A DNA stretch of 64,000 bases, from assembly GCA_963829085.1 (NCBI GenBank), contig CAWHHJ010000015.1, positions 62,001 to 126,000 on the forward strand. Reading direction: 5' to 3'. A program made the translations under genes and the position numbers. Shown here in pieces: positions 52,155-60,970 of this stretch. The stretch is from PALSA-1004 sp963829085. Lineage in GTDB: Bacteria; Pseudomonadota; Gammaproteobacteria; Burkholderiales; SG8-41. Numbering within the stretch: the stretch's first letter is position 1; every line of letters begins with the position of its first letter. The notes below the pieces were generated by a model that saw only the letters and a program-made list of their open reading frames with translations, was not told where the DNA came from and searched no databases.

Positions 52155-52894
52155 CGCGCTTGAGCGTCAATCTGAATAAGATCGCGCTCCTGCGCAATTC
52201 GCGCAATCTCGGTATTCCGAGCGTCACGCGCGCCGCGAATATAGCGCTTGATGCGGGCGCAGCAGGCATCACCGTTCATCCACGCCCTGACAGCCGCCAC
52301 ATTCGACTCAGTGATGTGCATGAGCTGGCGGCGCTGCTGGCAGACCGTCCCGATGCCGAATTCAATATTGAGGGCAATCCCTTCGAGGGCCTGGTCGACA
52401 TTGCGCGTAAGGTGCGGCCGCACCAGTGCACGCTGGTCCCCGATGATCCCGGCGCATTCACATCGGATCATGGATGGGACGTAAAACACGACGGCGCACG
52501 TCTGCGTCCGGTGATAGCAGAGCTCAAGTCGCTCGGCACGCGCGTGAGCATGTTCATGGATCCGCTGCCGGAGGCAATGCCGGCCGTACGCGACCTGGGC
52601 GCCGATCGCGTTGAGTTATATACCGAGCCGTATGCAAAGGCGTTTTCAACTGAAGCTCAACAGAGTTCATTGCGAGTTTATGCAGCGGCGGCGAGCGCTG
52701 CTCAGGACTGTGCGTTAGGTGTAAATGCGGGTCACGATCTTAATCAGCACAACCTGCCTGCTTTTCTGTCGACGGTACCTGGCGTGCTTGAAGTGTCGAT
52801 CGGACATGCATTGGTTGCAGATGCGATCGAAGACGGCCTTGCAGCGACTGTTGGAGCCTATCTTAATGCCATAGCGAAGGGTGCTCACGCATGA
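52151..52894 (+). CDS. pdxJ: Pyridoxine 5'-phosphate synthase
   Basis: 247 residues, TIM barrel making pyridoxine 5'-phosphate from deoxyxylulose 5-phosphate and 3-amino-2-oxopropyl phosphate. LSVNLNKIALLRNSR, ITVHPRPDSRHI, EFNIEGNPF, TLVPDDPGAFTSDHGWD and a GVNAGHDLNQHNL loop are diagnostic. Overlaps acpS (ATGA). Confidence 0.96.
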   Translation: MTRLSVNLNKIALLRNSRNLGIPSVTRAANIALDAGAAGITVHPRPDSRHIRLSDVHELAALLADRPDAEFNIEGNPFEGLVDIARKVRPHQCTLVPDDPGAFTSDHGWDVKHDGARLRPVIAELKSLGTRVSMFMDPLPEAMPAVRDLGADRVELYTEPYAKAFSTEAQQSSLRVYAAAASAAQDCALGVNAGHDLNQHNLPAFLSTVPGVLEVSIGHALVADAIEDGLAATVGAYLNAIAKGAHA

Positions 52895-53271
52895 TCTATG
52901 GCATAGGCGTCGATGTCGTGGAGCCGCAGCGTGTACAGCGTTTGCTCGAAAAATACGGCGAGCGCTTCGCGCGCCGCGTTCTGACGCAGCGCGAATGGCC
53001 GGGGTACCTCAAGACGGTCAATCGCGCCATGTTCGTAGCGAACCGCTTCGCCGCCAAAGAAGCATTCTCCAAGGCAATGGGCAGCGGCTTTCGCTATCCG
53101 GTAACGCTGCAATCGATCAGTGTCGTGCCTGACCCCCGAGGCAAACCGGAGCTCGAATTCGGCGCCGACCTCGCGAACCTCGTTGCCGCGCAGGGAATAG
53201 GCGGCCATTTCGTTACAATCAGCGACGAGAAAAGTCTCGCCTGTGCATGTGTGGTACTGGAAAAACGATGA
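52891..53271 (+). CDS. acpS: Holo-[acyl-carrier-protein] synthase
   Basis: 126 residues. GIGVDVVEPQRV with the Mg-binding Asp, and RFAAKEAFSKAMGSGFR with the second acidic ligand. Adds 4'-phosphopantetheine to ACP. ATG overlaps the pdxJ stop and its own stop overlaps the nagZ start. Confidence 0.96.
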   Translation: MIYGIGVDVVEPQRVQRLLEKYGERFARRVLTQREWPGYLKTVNRAMFVANRFAAKEAFSKAMGSGFRYPVTLQSISVVPDPRGKPELEFGADLANLVAAQGIGGHFVTISDEKSLACACVVLEKR

Positions 53272-54338
53272 GTTCTCCGCTACAGATTTCATTAGGCCCG
53301 GTGATGCTGGATGTCGCGGGCACGCAACTAACCGAAGACGATCGGGTTCGCCTGGTGCATCCGTTGGTCGGCGGCGTGATACTTTTTTCCCGCAACTACG
53401 CATCGCCCGAGCAGCTCACGGTTCTCTGCGAGGAAATCCATGCGCTGCGCCAGCCGCCATTATTGATCGCGGTTGATCACGAGGGCGGACGCGTGCAGCG
53501 GTTCCGCGAAGGATTTACCGCGCTTCCGGCGATGCGTGAGCTCGGCGCTGTGTGGGATCGCGACACTGATGCTGCGCGCAGACTCGCCGAGACCGTGGGT
53601 TATGTGCTCGCGGCCGAACTACGTGCGCACGGCGTCGACTTGAGCTTTGCACCGGTGCTGGACGTTGATCATGGCAACAGCAGCGTGATCGGCGACCGCG
53701 CATTCCATTCGAATCCGGCTGCAATCAGCGATCTTGGCGCAGGCGTTATGCGCGGTCTCAGCAACGGCGGAATGTCCGCAGTAGGCAAGCATTTTCCCGG
53801 ACATGGACATGTCAGGGCTGATTCACATCATGAGATATCGGTCGATGACCGGCCGCTGGCCGCGCTCGAAGCGTCGGACTTGAAACCATTCCGGCGCCTG
53901 ATTCAGAACGGGCTCGGCGGCATCATGCCCGCGCACGTTATCTATCCTGCAGTCGACTCGAAGCCGGCCGGTTTTTCGGAGCGCTGGCTCAAACAGATAC
54001 TGCGGCGGCAGCTTGGGTTCAACGGCATGATATTCAGCGACGATCTTTCAATGGAAGGCGCCAGTGCTGCCGGTGGCGTCGTTGAGCGGGCATACGCAGC
54101 TTTTCGCGCCGGTTGCGACATGGTGCTGGTGTGCAACGATCCGGAATCCGCTGATTTTCTGCTGACGAATCTCGATTTCACGATGCCGGCTATGTCGCTT
54201 GCGCGGCTCGCGCGCATCCACGGCCGAGGCGGTCCGGAGTCGGCGGCGCACCTTCAGCACGATCGCTTTTATCTGGCTGCTGTCGATACCGTTCGCGGGA
54301 TCGGCGTGCACAGCGGCGAGCTGCCTATCTACCGCTAG
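53268..54338 (+). CDS. nagZ: Beta-N-acetylhexosaminidase
   Basis: 356-residue GH3 family cytoplasmic enzyme of peptidoglycan recycling. LIAVDHEGGRVQRFREGFT, KHFPGHGHVRADSH with the catalytic His, and the nucleophile Asp in IFSDDLSMEGA. ATG 53268 overlaps the acpS stop; the longer frame from 53247 is inside acpS. Confidence 0.95.
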   Translation: MSSPLQISLGPVMLDVAGTQLTEDDRVRLVHPLVGGVILFSRNYASPEQLTVLCEEIHALRQPPLLIAVDHEGGRVQRFREGFTALPAMRELGAVWDRDTDAARRLAETVGYVLAAELRAHGVDLSFAPVLDVDHGNSSVIGDRAFHSNPAAISDLGAGVMRGLSNGGMSAVGKHFPGHGHVRADSHHEISVDDRPLAALEASDLKPFRRLIQNGLGGIMPAHVIYPAVDSKPAGFSERWLKQILRRQLGFNGMIFSDDLSMEGASAAGGVVERAYAAFRAGCDMVLVCNDPESADFLLTNLDFTMPAMSLARLARIHGRGGPESAAHLQHDRFYLAAVDTVRGIGVHSGELPIYR

Positions 54339-54440
54339 CCGATATAGAGCTTGTGCCGATTTCGGTGGTAGTAGACGTGAAACGGCCGGCGTAGCGCACG
54401 CATCGCCCACAGCTTAAAGGCACGCACGATTGAGAGCGCG

Positions 54441-55154
54441 ATGAAATTTTCTCCGGCTTGCCGCGACTGCCCGCGCCTGGCGAGCTTCCTCGATGAAGTA
54501 CGGATTGCGCATCCCGATTATCATGCGCGTCCTGTGGCGCCGTTCGGCGACGAGCATCCGCGTCTATTGATCGTGGGTCTCGCACCCGGCATGCACGGCG
54601 CGAACCGCAGCGGACGGCCATTCACAGGTGACTATGCGGGCATATTGTTATACGAGACATTGCACCGCTTTGGTTTCGCCACTGCCGCGCAATCGGTCAG
54701 CGCAGACGATGGACTGCGGCTGAGCGGGTGCCGCATCACCAACGCGGTGAAGTGCCTACCGCCGCAGAACAAACCGGAGCCGGCTGAAATAACCCAGTGC
54801 AATCGTTATCTGAAGGCCGAGCTCTCGCTGCTCGAACCGGGAAGCGTGATTCTTGCGTTGGGCATCATCGCCCACCAGGCCGTTCTGACCGCACTCGGTA
54901 TCAGGAAGCGAGATTACCCGTTCGGACATGGCGTGCGTCATGTGTTGCCTGATAAACGCGTGCTCTTCGATAGCTATCACTGCAGCCGCTACAACACACA
55001 GACCGGCCGGCTGACGACGCAAATGTTCGTCGATGTATTCGCGAATATTGTGCGCAGCTTGCCGAGCGCAGCAAAGACAAGAGCCATCTGCATCGCTACC
55101 CGTCCACCCGCCAAAGCGGGCGGATCAGAAGACAAAAAAAGGGCCACTCGGTAA
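54441..55154 (+). CDS. Family 5 (UDGb-type) uracil-DNA glycosylase
   Basis: 237 residues. CRDCPRL near the N-terminus and GCRITNAVKC fit the Fe-S cysteines of families 4/5. GLAPGMHGANRSGRPFTGDYAG is the family 5 active-site motif, and DSYHCSRYNTQTGRLT is motif 3. Excises uracil and deaminated bases from DNA. ATG 54441 lies about 100 bases after nagZ. The last 25 residues are low-complexity. It is not usually part of the nagZ operon, so may be a local insertion. Confidence 0.85.
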   Translation: MKFSPACRDCPRLASFLDEVRIAHPDYHARPVAPFGDEHPRLLIVGLAPGMHGANRSGRPFTGDYAGILLYETLHRFGFATAAQSVSADDGLRLSGCRITNAVKCLPPQNKPEPAEITQCNRYLKAELSLLEPGSVILALGIIAHQAVLTALGIRKRDYPFGHGVRHVLPDKRVLFDSYHCSRYNTQTGRLTTQMFVDVFANIVRSLPSAAKTRAICIATRPPAKAGGSEDKKRATR

Positions 55155-55184
55155 GAGCGGCCCGGAAACCCGCTAGGTGCGGGT
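55141..55184. promoter_or_regulatory. Two hairpins at the end of the UDG gene (leftward terminator-like, and a leader stem)
   Basis: Hairpin A: GGGCC-ACTC/GAGC-GGCCC with loop GGTAA at 55141-55163 (one A-C mismatch) overlaps the UDG stop; on the minus strand it is followed by seven T, i.e. a rho-independent terminator for leftward transcription. Hairpin B: ACCCGC/GCGGGT, loop TAGGT, at 55168-55184, just before a GGGAGGGG site and ATG 55199. No clear leftward gene ends here. Confidence 0.4.
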
Positions 55185-55198
55185 AGGGAGGGGAAAAC

Positions 55199-55372
55199 AT
55201 GAACACAGGCCATAAGCAATATCAGCCTGCGGAGAAATTCTGCGCTTGCGCGCTTGCTGCCGATGTCCGCTTCTCTCCGATTCCGGCGTCCGCCATCGGC
55301 CCAACTCCGGCTCGATGGATTTGGTGTAAACGGCGCGTATATTTAGCCACGATATATGACAACGAGCTATAG
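55199..55372 (+). CDS. Candidate small ORF (57 codons) with strong RBS
   Basis: ATG 55199 follows GGGAGGGG at good spacing, and the ORF (MNTGHKQYQPAEKF...) contains two Cys (CAC) and a basic segment WCKRRVY near the end. No family recognised. The region 55155-55585 otherwise shows only the two hairpins described above and no other convincing gene; the leftward frame 55222-55500 looks like an antisense shadow. Confidence 0.3.
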   Translation: MNTGHKQYQPAEKFCACALAADVRFSPIPASAIGPTPARWIWCKRRVYLATIYDNEL

Positions 55373-55585
55373 CCCGTACGGGCTAATGGCGATGATGTGT
55401 CACGCCCCCGCGCATCACTCGAGCGCCGAAGCACCCGTTTCACAAAAACGTAACTTCGAAGGGCATAGTCACATCGCGTTGACGTTCGCTGCGCCGACAA
55501 TAAAAAGAGCCTCCGTCCGCTTTGTTCCTGACCATCGCAGCGACACGATATTCACTTTATTTGTGAGCGCGAGTGGGAACCGGTC

Positions 55586-55843
55586 ATGAGCTCAAATAAT
55601 GAAATCGAGCAGGGCGATTTGGTCGCCGTGGTACGGGGCCATGCGTGTACGCTGGACGCAGTCGGCGGCATTCCATTCGGCGTCGAGCGGATACATCAGG
55701 TGTTTACGCCCGGTGTGTATTTCGTGTGTCAGCGCTGCGGGTTCGCACAGCGTGCCCGCGGCGTGCGCTTTGTGTGCGATCCTCGCGGAAACAGTCTGCC
55801 AAGAAATTTCCGCCGCTCGATGAATGTGAATCCATTGATGTAA
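55586..55843 (+). CDS. Hypothetical protein (85 aa) with a Cys-X2-Cys segment
   Basis: From ATG 55586; product 85 residues. The centre VYFVCQRCGFAQ with a later FVCDPRG is reminiscent of a zinc knuckle, but only three Cys are visible. No family recognised. The 279 bases that follow, up to the convergent SDR gene, hold no gene that I can support. Confidence 0.45.
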   Translation: MSSNNEIEQGDLVAVVRGHACTLDAVGGIPFGVERIHQVFTPGVYFVCQRCGFAQRARGVRFVCDPRGNSLPRNFRRSMNVNPLM

Positions 55844-56122
55844 ACGTTCAACTCCCCGTTCTGCAAACGGATGATTGAGGGGAATCGAAGAAGATATTGA
55901 TCTCGAGATTGTGGGCTGCGCCAGGCGGATAACCTGCGCGCGGTAGCATGCGATTGGTATTGCAGCACGTGATGCGATATGACGCCGTCGAATAAGTTAC
56001 CGACACGCGAGCCAAGCAGAGGTCTAGCAGCATCGGGAAGCGGGGCGCGTACGCCGCGACATATCGTCGAGACGTGTTTCAAGCCCTGCACAGGCACTTG
56101 GGGGTAACTGGCCGAAGCCGGG

Positions 56123-57130
56123 TTAAAGCTGGAACCCGCCGGGTTTCTTAAGCTGCCGAAGTCCGAGCGCGCTGACGATGCAAAGCGCTGCGAGCGCCAG
56201 CCAGTTTCTATGTGTCGCGAGCCATAGTTCAGGGCTCGATGCGGTGGCCCGATCATCGAATCGTCCATGTGCCTTATGGGCGCCGGCGACAGGTGACCAC
56301 AAATTGTCCGCACGATCGCTGCGCACGGGCAACGCGCTTTCCTGCGACCGGTAGGCCGTAGCCGCAAGGTAGCGATCGATAAGGCCGGGCGCAATCTTAT
56401 TTGCCACGATGGCAACGGCGGTCGATCCGCCGACCCACAGCTCGCGTCGCCGGTGATGCGAGGCCCATACAATCGCGCGCGCCGCGACTTCCGGCTGAAA
56501 AATCGGCGGCACGGGTTGCGGCTGCTGCGGCATGCGTGTCCGGCACCATTCGAACTGAGGCGTGTTAACAGCGGGAAGCTGAACCATGGTCAGATGCACG
56601 CGGCTACGATCATGCTCGAGTTCACTGCGTAGTGAATCCGTGAAGCCGCGCATTGCGAACTTGGCGCCGCAGTAGGGCGCCTGCAGGGGAATCGACCGGT
56701 AAGCGAGCGCAGAGCCGACCTGCACGATAGTTCCGTAATCGCGCGGCAGCATGCGCTTTAGCGCGGCGAGCGTGCCATACACAGCGCCGAGATAAGTAAC
56801 TTCGGTGACGCGTTTGACCTCCTCGGCTGTCACGCGCTTGACCGGGGACACCACCGTCGCCATGGCGTTGTTGATCCAGATATCGATCGGCCCGAATCGA
56901 GCCTCAATGGCCGTTGCTGCCGCTTCAATCTCTTCCGCATTCGCGACATCCGCAACACAGACGATGCCCTTTCCGCCGAGGGCCTCGACTTCTTTGCTTG
57001 CGGCTTCCAGCGCCTCGCGATCGCGCGCGATCAAGCCGATGTGCGCGCGGTGTTTCGCGAATTCGCGCACTGTCGCGCGGCCTACCCCGGCGCTTGCACC
57101 GGTTACAACGACGACTTCAGGCTTGGACAT
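56123..57130 (-). CDS. SDR family oxidoreductase with C-terminal membrane segment
   Basis: 335 residues. Rossmann site VVVTGASAGVGRATVREFA, the NNA of INNAMATVV, a YCGAKF motif with the catalytic Tyr/Lys, and a C-terminal hydrophobic stretch (WLALAALCIVSALGL, about residues 310-325), so it is probably membrane-anchored. ATG 57130 (MSKPEVVVVTG) is chosen over the 14-residue longer start at 57172. Similar proteins are found in soil betaproteobacteria and alphaproteobacteria; the substrate is unknown. It stands alone on the minus strand. Confidence 0.8.
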   Translation of the reverse strand: MSKPEVVVVTGASAGVGRATVREFAKHRAHIGLIARDREALEAASKEVEALGGKGIVCVADVANAEEIEAAATAIEARFGPIDIWINNAMATVVSPVKRVTAEEVKRVTEVTYLGAVYGTLAALKRMLPRDYGTIVQVGSALAYRSIPLQAPYCGAKFAMRGFTDSLRSELEHDRSRVHLTMVQLPAVNTPQFEWCRTRMPQQPQPVPPIFQPEVAARAIVWASHHRRRELWVGGSTAVAIVANKIAPGLIDRYLAATAYRSQESALPVRSDRADNLWSPVAGAHKAHGRFDDRATASSPELWLATHRNWLALAALCIVSALGLRQLKKPGGFQL

Positions 57131-57465
57131 ACGGCGCGCCTTACGGGCGTTTGGCGCCCGTCCACAAAGCATCCTGGCCCTTCAATCGGGTTCGCTTGGA
57201 ATCGACGCAGACACCGACGCGCCGGATCCAGTAATGAGCTTCATAATCTTCGGCCATCGTTATCTTCCTGGGCTCTGCCTCCACTTTTTTCTCGCGATCG
57301 CTCTTCATAGACCTCCGCCCCGGTTAACAACATGCGTGACTATGCTGGCTTCGATACCCAGACGACAGCGGCGGTACGCCTGTTTTTATGTGGGATTACC
57401 GACGGCATACGCGCTTGCGGCAAAAGTTGTGACATGCGAATGTAGCGGAACATCGGCGACGTTTA
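57131..57465. other. 335-base gap between a leftward SDR and rightward hypotheticals
   Basis: Divergent intergenic stretch. The open frames within it lack a good start and look like shadows. Nothing else was recognised; it should contain promoters for both sides. Confidence 0.4.
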
Positions 57466-57729
57466 TTGCTCCAAATCACTTCCGACGATTGTGCAAACGT
57501 GAAACTGAGCGAGTACGTGAACATTGCGGCGGTCGAGTATTTTCGAGAGACCGGACGCATAACGCTCGACGCCGTGTGGATTGCCGAATTCTTTGCAGGC
57601 GGTGGCCTCGAAGAGGACCATCCGCAGCAAGATCTGATGGCATTTCATGCGCTCGTGCAAAAGGCGTTGCTGCGAAACGCGGCACAGTCCGCGCGCGAAG
57701 GCAGTCGTGATGAGGACGACTTCCGGTGA
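57466..57729 (+). CDS. Hypothetical protein
   Basis: Up to 87 residues from TTG 57466; GTG 57499 (VKLSEYVNIAAVEYF) is an alternative start. The segment ETGRITLDAVWIAEFFAGGG and the acidic tail EGSRDEDDFR look like real coding sequence. Its stop overlaps the GTG start of the next gene, so the two are probably coupled. No family recognised. Confidence 0.4.
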   Translation: MLQITSDDCANVKLSEYVNIAAVEYFRETGRITLDAVWIAEFFAGGGLEEDHPQQDLMAFHALVQKALLRNAAQSAREGSRDEDDFR

Positions 57730-58235
57730 ACGGCACCGGTGGCTTCAGCGCATCGGGTCGTTCCATGACGACATCTACTAAAAGGCGTTTTTCAAGCAGC
57801 AGGTCGATTTTCACAGCAGTGTTGTTGTCGTTCATTGCCGCCGTTTGTGGAGATCATCGGGTTGCCGCTGCACAAAAGGGTCTGTCTCGGGTTATGAACA
57901 GTATCAACGTTATCCAGCCATATAAGTACCACGGTATGTGGGTATTCGATGATCCTGCGGCCGGTCTGGTGCGTGAGCCATTTGTCAGTGGGATCGACAC
58001 GATGATCGACCGGGTCGTCGCTGGAATTCCCGACGCAGCCGACGGGTTCATACTGGTATTCTCTAAGACGCCGTTCCCTGGTCACGAGCTCCGGTTGGAC
58101 TGGCGTCGTGAGGACGGTGGCGGCAACTGGTACTTCACTGACAAACTCCAGATGGAAGGCTGGTTGTGTCCCGCACTATTCAAATATTTCGACAGCGCGC
58201 CGCGGAATTTATACGTCCAAGTGAAGCGTAAGTAG
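57726..58235 (+). CDS. Hypothetical protein, DUF6717-like
   Basis: 169 residues from GTG 57726. An N-terminal basic and hydrophobic stretch (residues 18-50) may be a signal or may reflect a wrong start. The conserved core begins at MNSINVIQPYKYHGMWVFDDP and continues PFVSGIDTMIDR, FSKTPFPGHELRLDWRREDGGGNWY and MEGWLCPALFKYF. I recall a conserved uncharacterised family of this type (DUF6717), so the assignment is from memory and uncertain. The gene ends about 125 bases before uvrC. Confidence 0.55.
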   Translation: MNGTGGFSASGRSMTTSTKRRFSSSRSIFTAVLLSFIAAVCGDHRVAAAQKGLSRVMNSINVIQPYKYHGMWVFDDPAAGLVREPFVSGIDTMIDRVVAGIPDAADGFILVFSKTPFPGHELRLDWRREDGGGNWYFTDKLQMEGWLCPALFKYFDSAPRNLYVQVKRK

Positions 58236-58359
58236 TCGGTGAGGGCTGCTGAGATAAACAGCGTAAGGGTTTGACTTATAATACGCAGCCGCGGCACGCC
58301 ATGCCTGCAGCTATTCAAGGCCGTGTCCGCGATAACAATCGATCTTCAGGCACGCCAGC

Positions 58360-60162
58360 GTGTTCGATCCGAGCGAAGTACTAGCCAATCTGCCGCATCT
58401 GCCGGGCGTCTACCGCATGCTGAACCCGACGGGCGACGTGTTGTACGTTGGCAAAGCAGGCGACCTGAAAAAGCGCGTTTCGTCGTACTTCCAGAAACAA
58501 CTGGGTGTGTCGCCGCGGATACGGCTGATGGTCGGGCAGGTCGGCGCAATCGAAACGACCGTGACGCGTTCGGAAGCGGAAGCGCTATTGCTCGAAAACA
58601 CGCTCATCAAAGCGCTTAATCCTCGCTACAACATTCTGTTCAGGGATGACAAGTCGTACCCGTTTCTCGCGCTCACCGGCCATGAATTCCCGCGGCTTGC
58701 ATTTCATCGCGGCGCATTGGACCCGCGCCATCGCTACTTCGGTCCCTTTCCGAATGCAGGTGCCGTTCGGGAGAGCATGCAGTTACTGCAAAAAGTTTTT
58801 CGCCTGCGTACCTGCGCCGATACGGTGTTCGACAACCGCTCGAGGCCGTGCCTGCTCCATCAGATTCGCAGATGCACGGCGCCGTGTGTGGGACGTGTGA
58901 GCGTGCAGGACTACGCGGACGACGTCAAAAGCGCCGGCCTCTTCCTGCGGGGGCGCGACGACGAAGCCATGGAGCGTCTCATCGCGCGCATGGACGATGC
59001 GGCCGCACGTCAGGACTATGAGCAGGCAGCCGTTTTCCGTGACCAGATCGGCGCCCTGCGTAAGGTCCGTGAGCGCCAGTTTGTCAGCAGCAATGTCGCG
59101 CGTGACGCGGATATTGTCGCGTGCGTGATCGAAGGCGAGATCGTATGCGTCAACCTGGTGATGATCCGCGGCGGTCATCACCTCGGCGACAAGAACTTCT
59201 TTCCACGTCATGCAGCAGGACATGATGCGCCGCAGATCGTCGAAGCGTTCATCAGCCAGCATTACGCGGCAGGCGGCGCGCCGCCCGTTATCGTCGTCAG
59301 CAATAGCCCGGCAAATGACGAGCTCGAACAACTGTTGAGTGAGCACGCAGGACACAAAGTGCAGATCGCGGTAAATCCGCCCGGCGAACGGCGCGTGTGG
59401 CTCGACATGGCGTGCAAGAACGCGACGCTCGGCGCGCAGCAGCAGCTGGGACTGCATGCTACGCAGGAGGCGCGCGTGCAAGCGTTGCAGCAGGCGCTGG
59501 AAACAAGCGAATCGATACGTCGCATCGAATGTTTCGACGTGAGTCACACCATGGGTGAGGCGACTGTCGCATCGTGTGTGGTGTACGACCAGGGCGCGAT
59601 GCAAAAAGCGGAATACAGGCGTTTCAATATCGCGAACATCACACCGGGCGACGACTACGCCGCAATGCGCGATGTATTGACGAGGAGGTATCGGCGCATC
59701 GTGGCGGGGGAGGGCAAGGTACCGGATCTTGTCCTGATCGACGGTGGTAAAGGACAGCTCGGCATCGCGTCAGAAGTTTTCGCGGAGCTTGGATTATCGG
59801 ATGTGCAACTTGTTGGCGTCGCGAAGGGCGAGGAGCGCAAGCCCGGACTCGAGCAATTGATCATTCCGGGCCGTACAAACCCGCTACAATTGCCGCGTGA
59901 ACACCCGGCGCTGCACTTGATTCAGCAGATACGCGACGAAGCGCATCGCTTCGCAATCCAGGGACACCGCGCACGCCGCGGCAAGACACGCACCACGTCG
60001 AGCCTTGAGAGCATCAGCGGGATCGGCGCTAAACGCCGGCAGCGGCTGCTGGCACGATTCGGCGGACTTAAGGGACTGCTATCCGCCAGTGTCGACGAGC
60101 TTGCCCGCGTGGAAGGCATCAGCCAGGCGCTCGCCGCACGCATCTACGATCAGCTGCACTGA
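58360..60162 (+). CDS. uvrC: Excinuclease ABC subunit C
   Basis: 600 residues from GTG 58360. GIY-YIG nuclease domain at the N-terminus (GVYRMLNPTGDVLYVGKAGDLKKRVSSYF), the UVR segment near residue 205, the second nuclease half (CFDVSHTMGEATVASCVVYDQG ... VLIDGGKGQ) and a C-terminal helix-hairpin-helix pair (ISGIGAKRRQRLLARFGG). Nucleotide excision repair incisions. Upstream, a TATAAT at 58277-58282 may be its -10 box. pgsA follows at once. Confidence 0.96.
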   Translation: MFDPSEVLANLPHLPGVYRMLNPTGDVLYVGKAGDLKKRVSSYFQKQLGVSPRIRLMVGQVGAIETTVTRSEAEALLLENTLIKALNPRYNILFRDDKSYPFLALTGHEFPRLAFHRGALDPRHRYFGPFPNAGAVRESMQLLQKVFRLRTCADTVFDNRSRPCLLHQIRRCTAPCVGRVSVQDYADDVKSAGLFLRGRDDEAMERLIARMDDAAARQDYEQAAVFRDQIGALRKVRERQFVSSNVARDADIVACVIEGEIVCVNLVMIRGGHHLGDKNFFPRHAAGHDAPQIVEAFISQHYAAGGAPPVIVVSNSPANDELEQLLSEHAGHKVQIAVNPPGERRVWLDMACKNATLGAQQQLGLHATQEARVQALQQALETSESIRRIECFDVSHTMGEATVASCVVYDQGAMQKAEYRRFNIANITPGDDYAAMRDVLTRRYRRIVAGEGKVPDLVLIDGGKGQLGIASEVFAELGLSDVQLVGVAKGEERKPGLEQLIIPGRTNPLQLPREHPALHLIQQIRDEAHRFAIQGHRARRGKTRTTSSLESISGIGAKRRQRLLARFGGLKGLLSASVDELARVEGISQALAARIYDQLH

Positions 60163-60166
60163 CCGC

Positions 60167-60733
60167 TTGTTCAGCATTCCAAATCTGGTCACGTGGCTCA
60201 GGATCGTTCTGATTCCGCTATTCGTCGGCATCTTTTATTTCGAGAAGAGCTGGGTTTCCCTACCGAATCAGAACCTGGTCGCGACGGTTATCTTCACACT
60301 TGCCGCAGTAACCGACTGGTTCGACGGGTGGCTTGCCCGAAAGCTGAATCAGACGTCGGCGTTCGGCGCGTTTCTTGATCCTGTCGCAGACAAATTGATG
60401 GTCGCCGCAGCGTTGATCGTGCTCCTGCAGCTGCAACGCGTCGATGCCGTAGTTGTGCTGATAATCATCGGCCGCGAGATTGCCGTTTCAGCGCTCCGCG
60501 AATGGATGGCACACATGGGCGAAGCAAAAAGCGTCGCCGTTTCTCTTGTAGGCAAGATTAAGACGACGTCGCAAATGATAGCGATTCCGCTGTTGTTGTA
60601 TGACGACTTGATCGGCAAGTTCGATCCGCACATGATCGGCACGTGGCTCATTTATGTGGCAGCGGCGCTCACCCTGATCTCGATGGCGTACTATCTGAAG
60701 ATGGCGCTGCCGCAATTCAATAAGCGCCTGTGA
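60167..60733 (+). CDS. pgsA: CDP-diacylglycerol-glycerol-3-phosphate 3-phosphatidyltransferase
   Basis: 188 residues from TTG 60167. CDP-alcohol phosphotransferase motif D-X2-DG-X2-AR-X8-G-X3-D-X3-D in TDWFDGWLARKLNQTSAFGA and following LDPVADK, with several membrane segments. First step of phosphatidylglycerol synthesis. Four bases after uvrC. The longer frame to 60005 overlaps uvrC. Confidence 0.92.
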   Translation: MFSIPNLVTWLRIVLIPLFVGIFYFEKSWVSLPNQNLVATVIFTLAAVTDWFDGWLARKLNQTSAFGAFLDPVADKLMVAAALIVLLQLQRVDAVVVLIIIGREIAVSALREWMAHMGEAKSVAVSLVGKIKTTSQMIAIPLLLYDDLIGKFDPHMIGTWLIYVAAALTLISMAYYLKMALPQFNKRL

Positions 60734-60746
60734 AACAACGCCTTTC

Positions 60747-60775
60747 TTGACCGCACAGCGGACTGTAAATATAAT
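60747..60775 (+). promoter_or_regulatory. Sigma-70 promoter of tRNA-Gly
   Basis: TTGACC at 60747-60752 and a perfect TATAAT at 60770-60775, separated by 17 bases. It sits 15 bases before the first tRNA base, so the tRNA has its own strong promoter. Confidence 0.8.
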
Positions 60776-60790
60776 GCTGCTCGACTTAAT

Positions 60791-60866
60791 GCGGGAATAG
60801 CTCAGTTGGTAGAGCGCAACCTTGCCAAGGTTGAGGTCGGGAGTTCGAGACTCCTTTCCCGCTCCA
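60791..60866 (+). tRNA. glyT: tRNA-Gly (anticodon GCC), CCA encoded
   Basis: 76 bases: acceptor stem GCGGGAA paired with TTCCCGC, D-loop AGCTCAGTTGGTAGAGC, anticodon stem-loop CCTTGCCAAGG with anticodon GCC, T-loop GGGAGTTCGAGACTCCT and an encoded CCA. The pgsA-tRNA-Gly order is that of E. coli pgsA-glyW, where cysT and leuZ follow; here a recombinase follows instead. Confidence 0.95.
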
Positions 60867-60970
60867 GATTTACGCAATTGCCTTGTTTTGGCTCTTGAAA
60901 CTGCGCCTCCACGGCGACCAAGCGGACCCGAAAAGGGTTCAGGTCAACCGGCAGTTACAGGAGACTCAAA

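Noticed and set aside
55729..56472. 247-codon minus-strand frame overlapping the SDR gene and the hypothetical at 55586
   Set aside because: Shares strand but not frame with the SDR gene over much of its length; composition is Arg/Ser/Pro-rich and no motif is visible.
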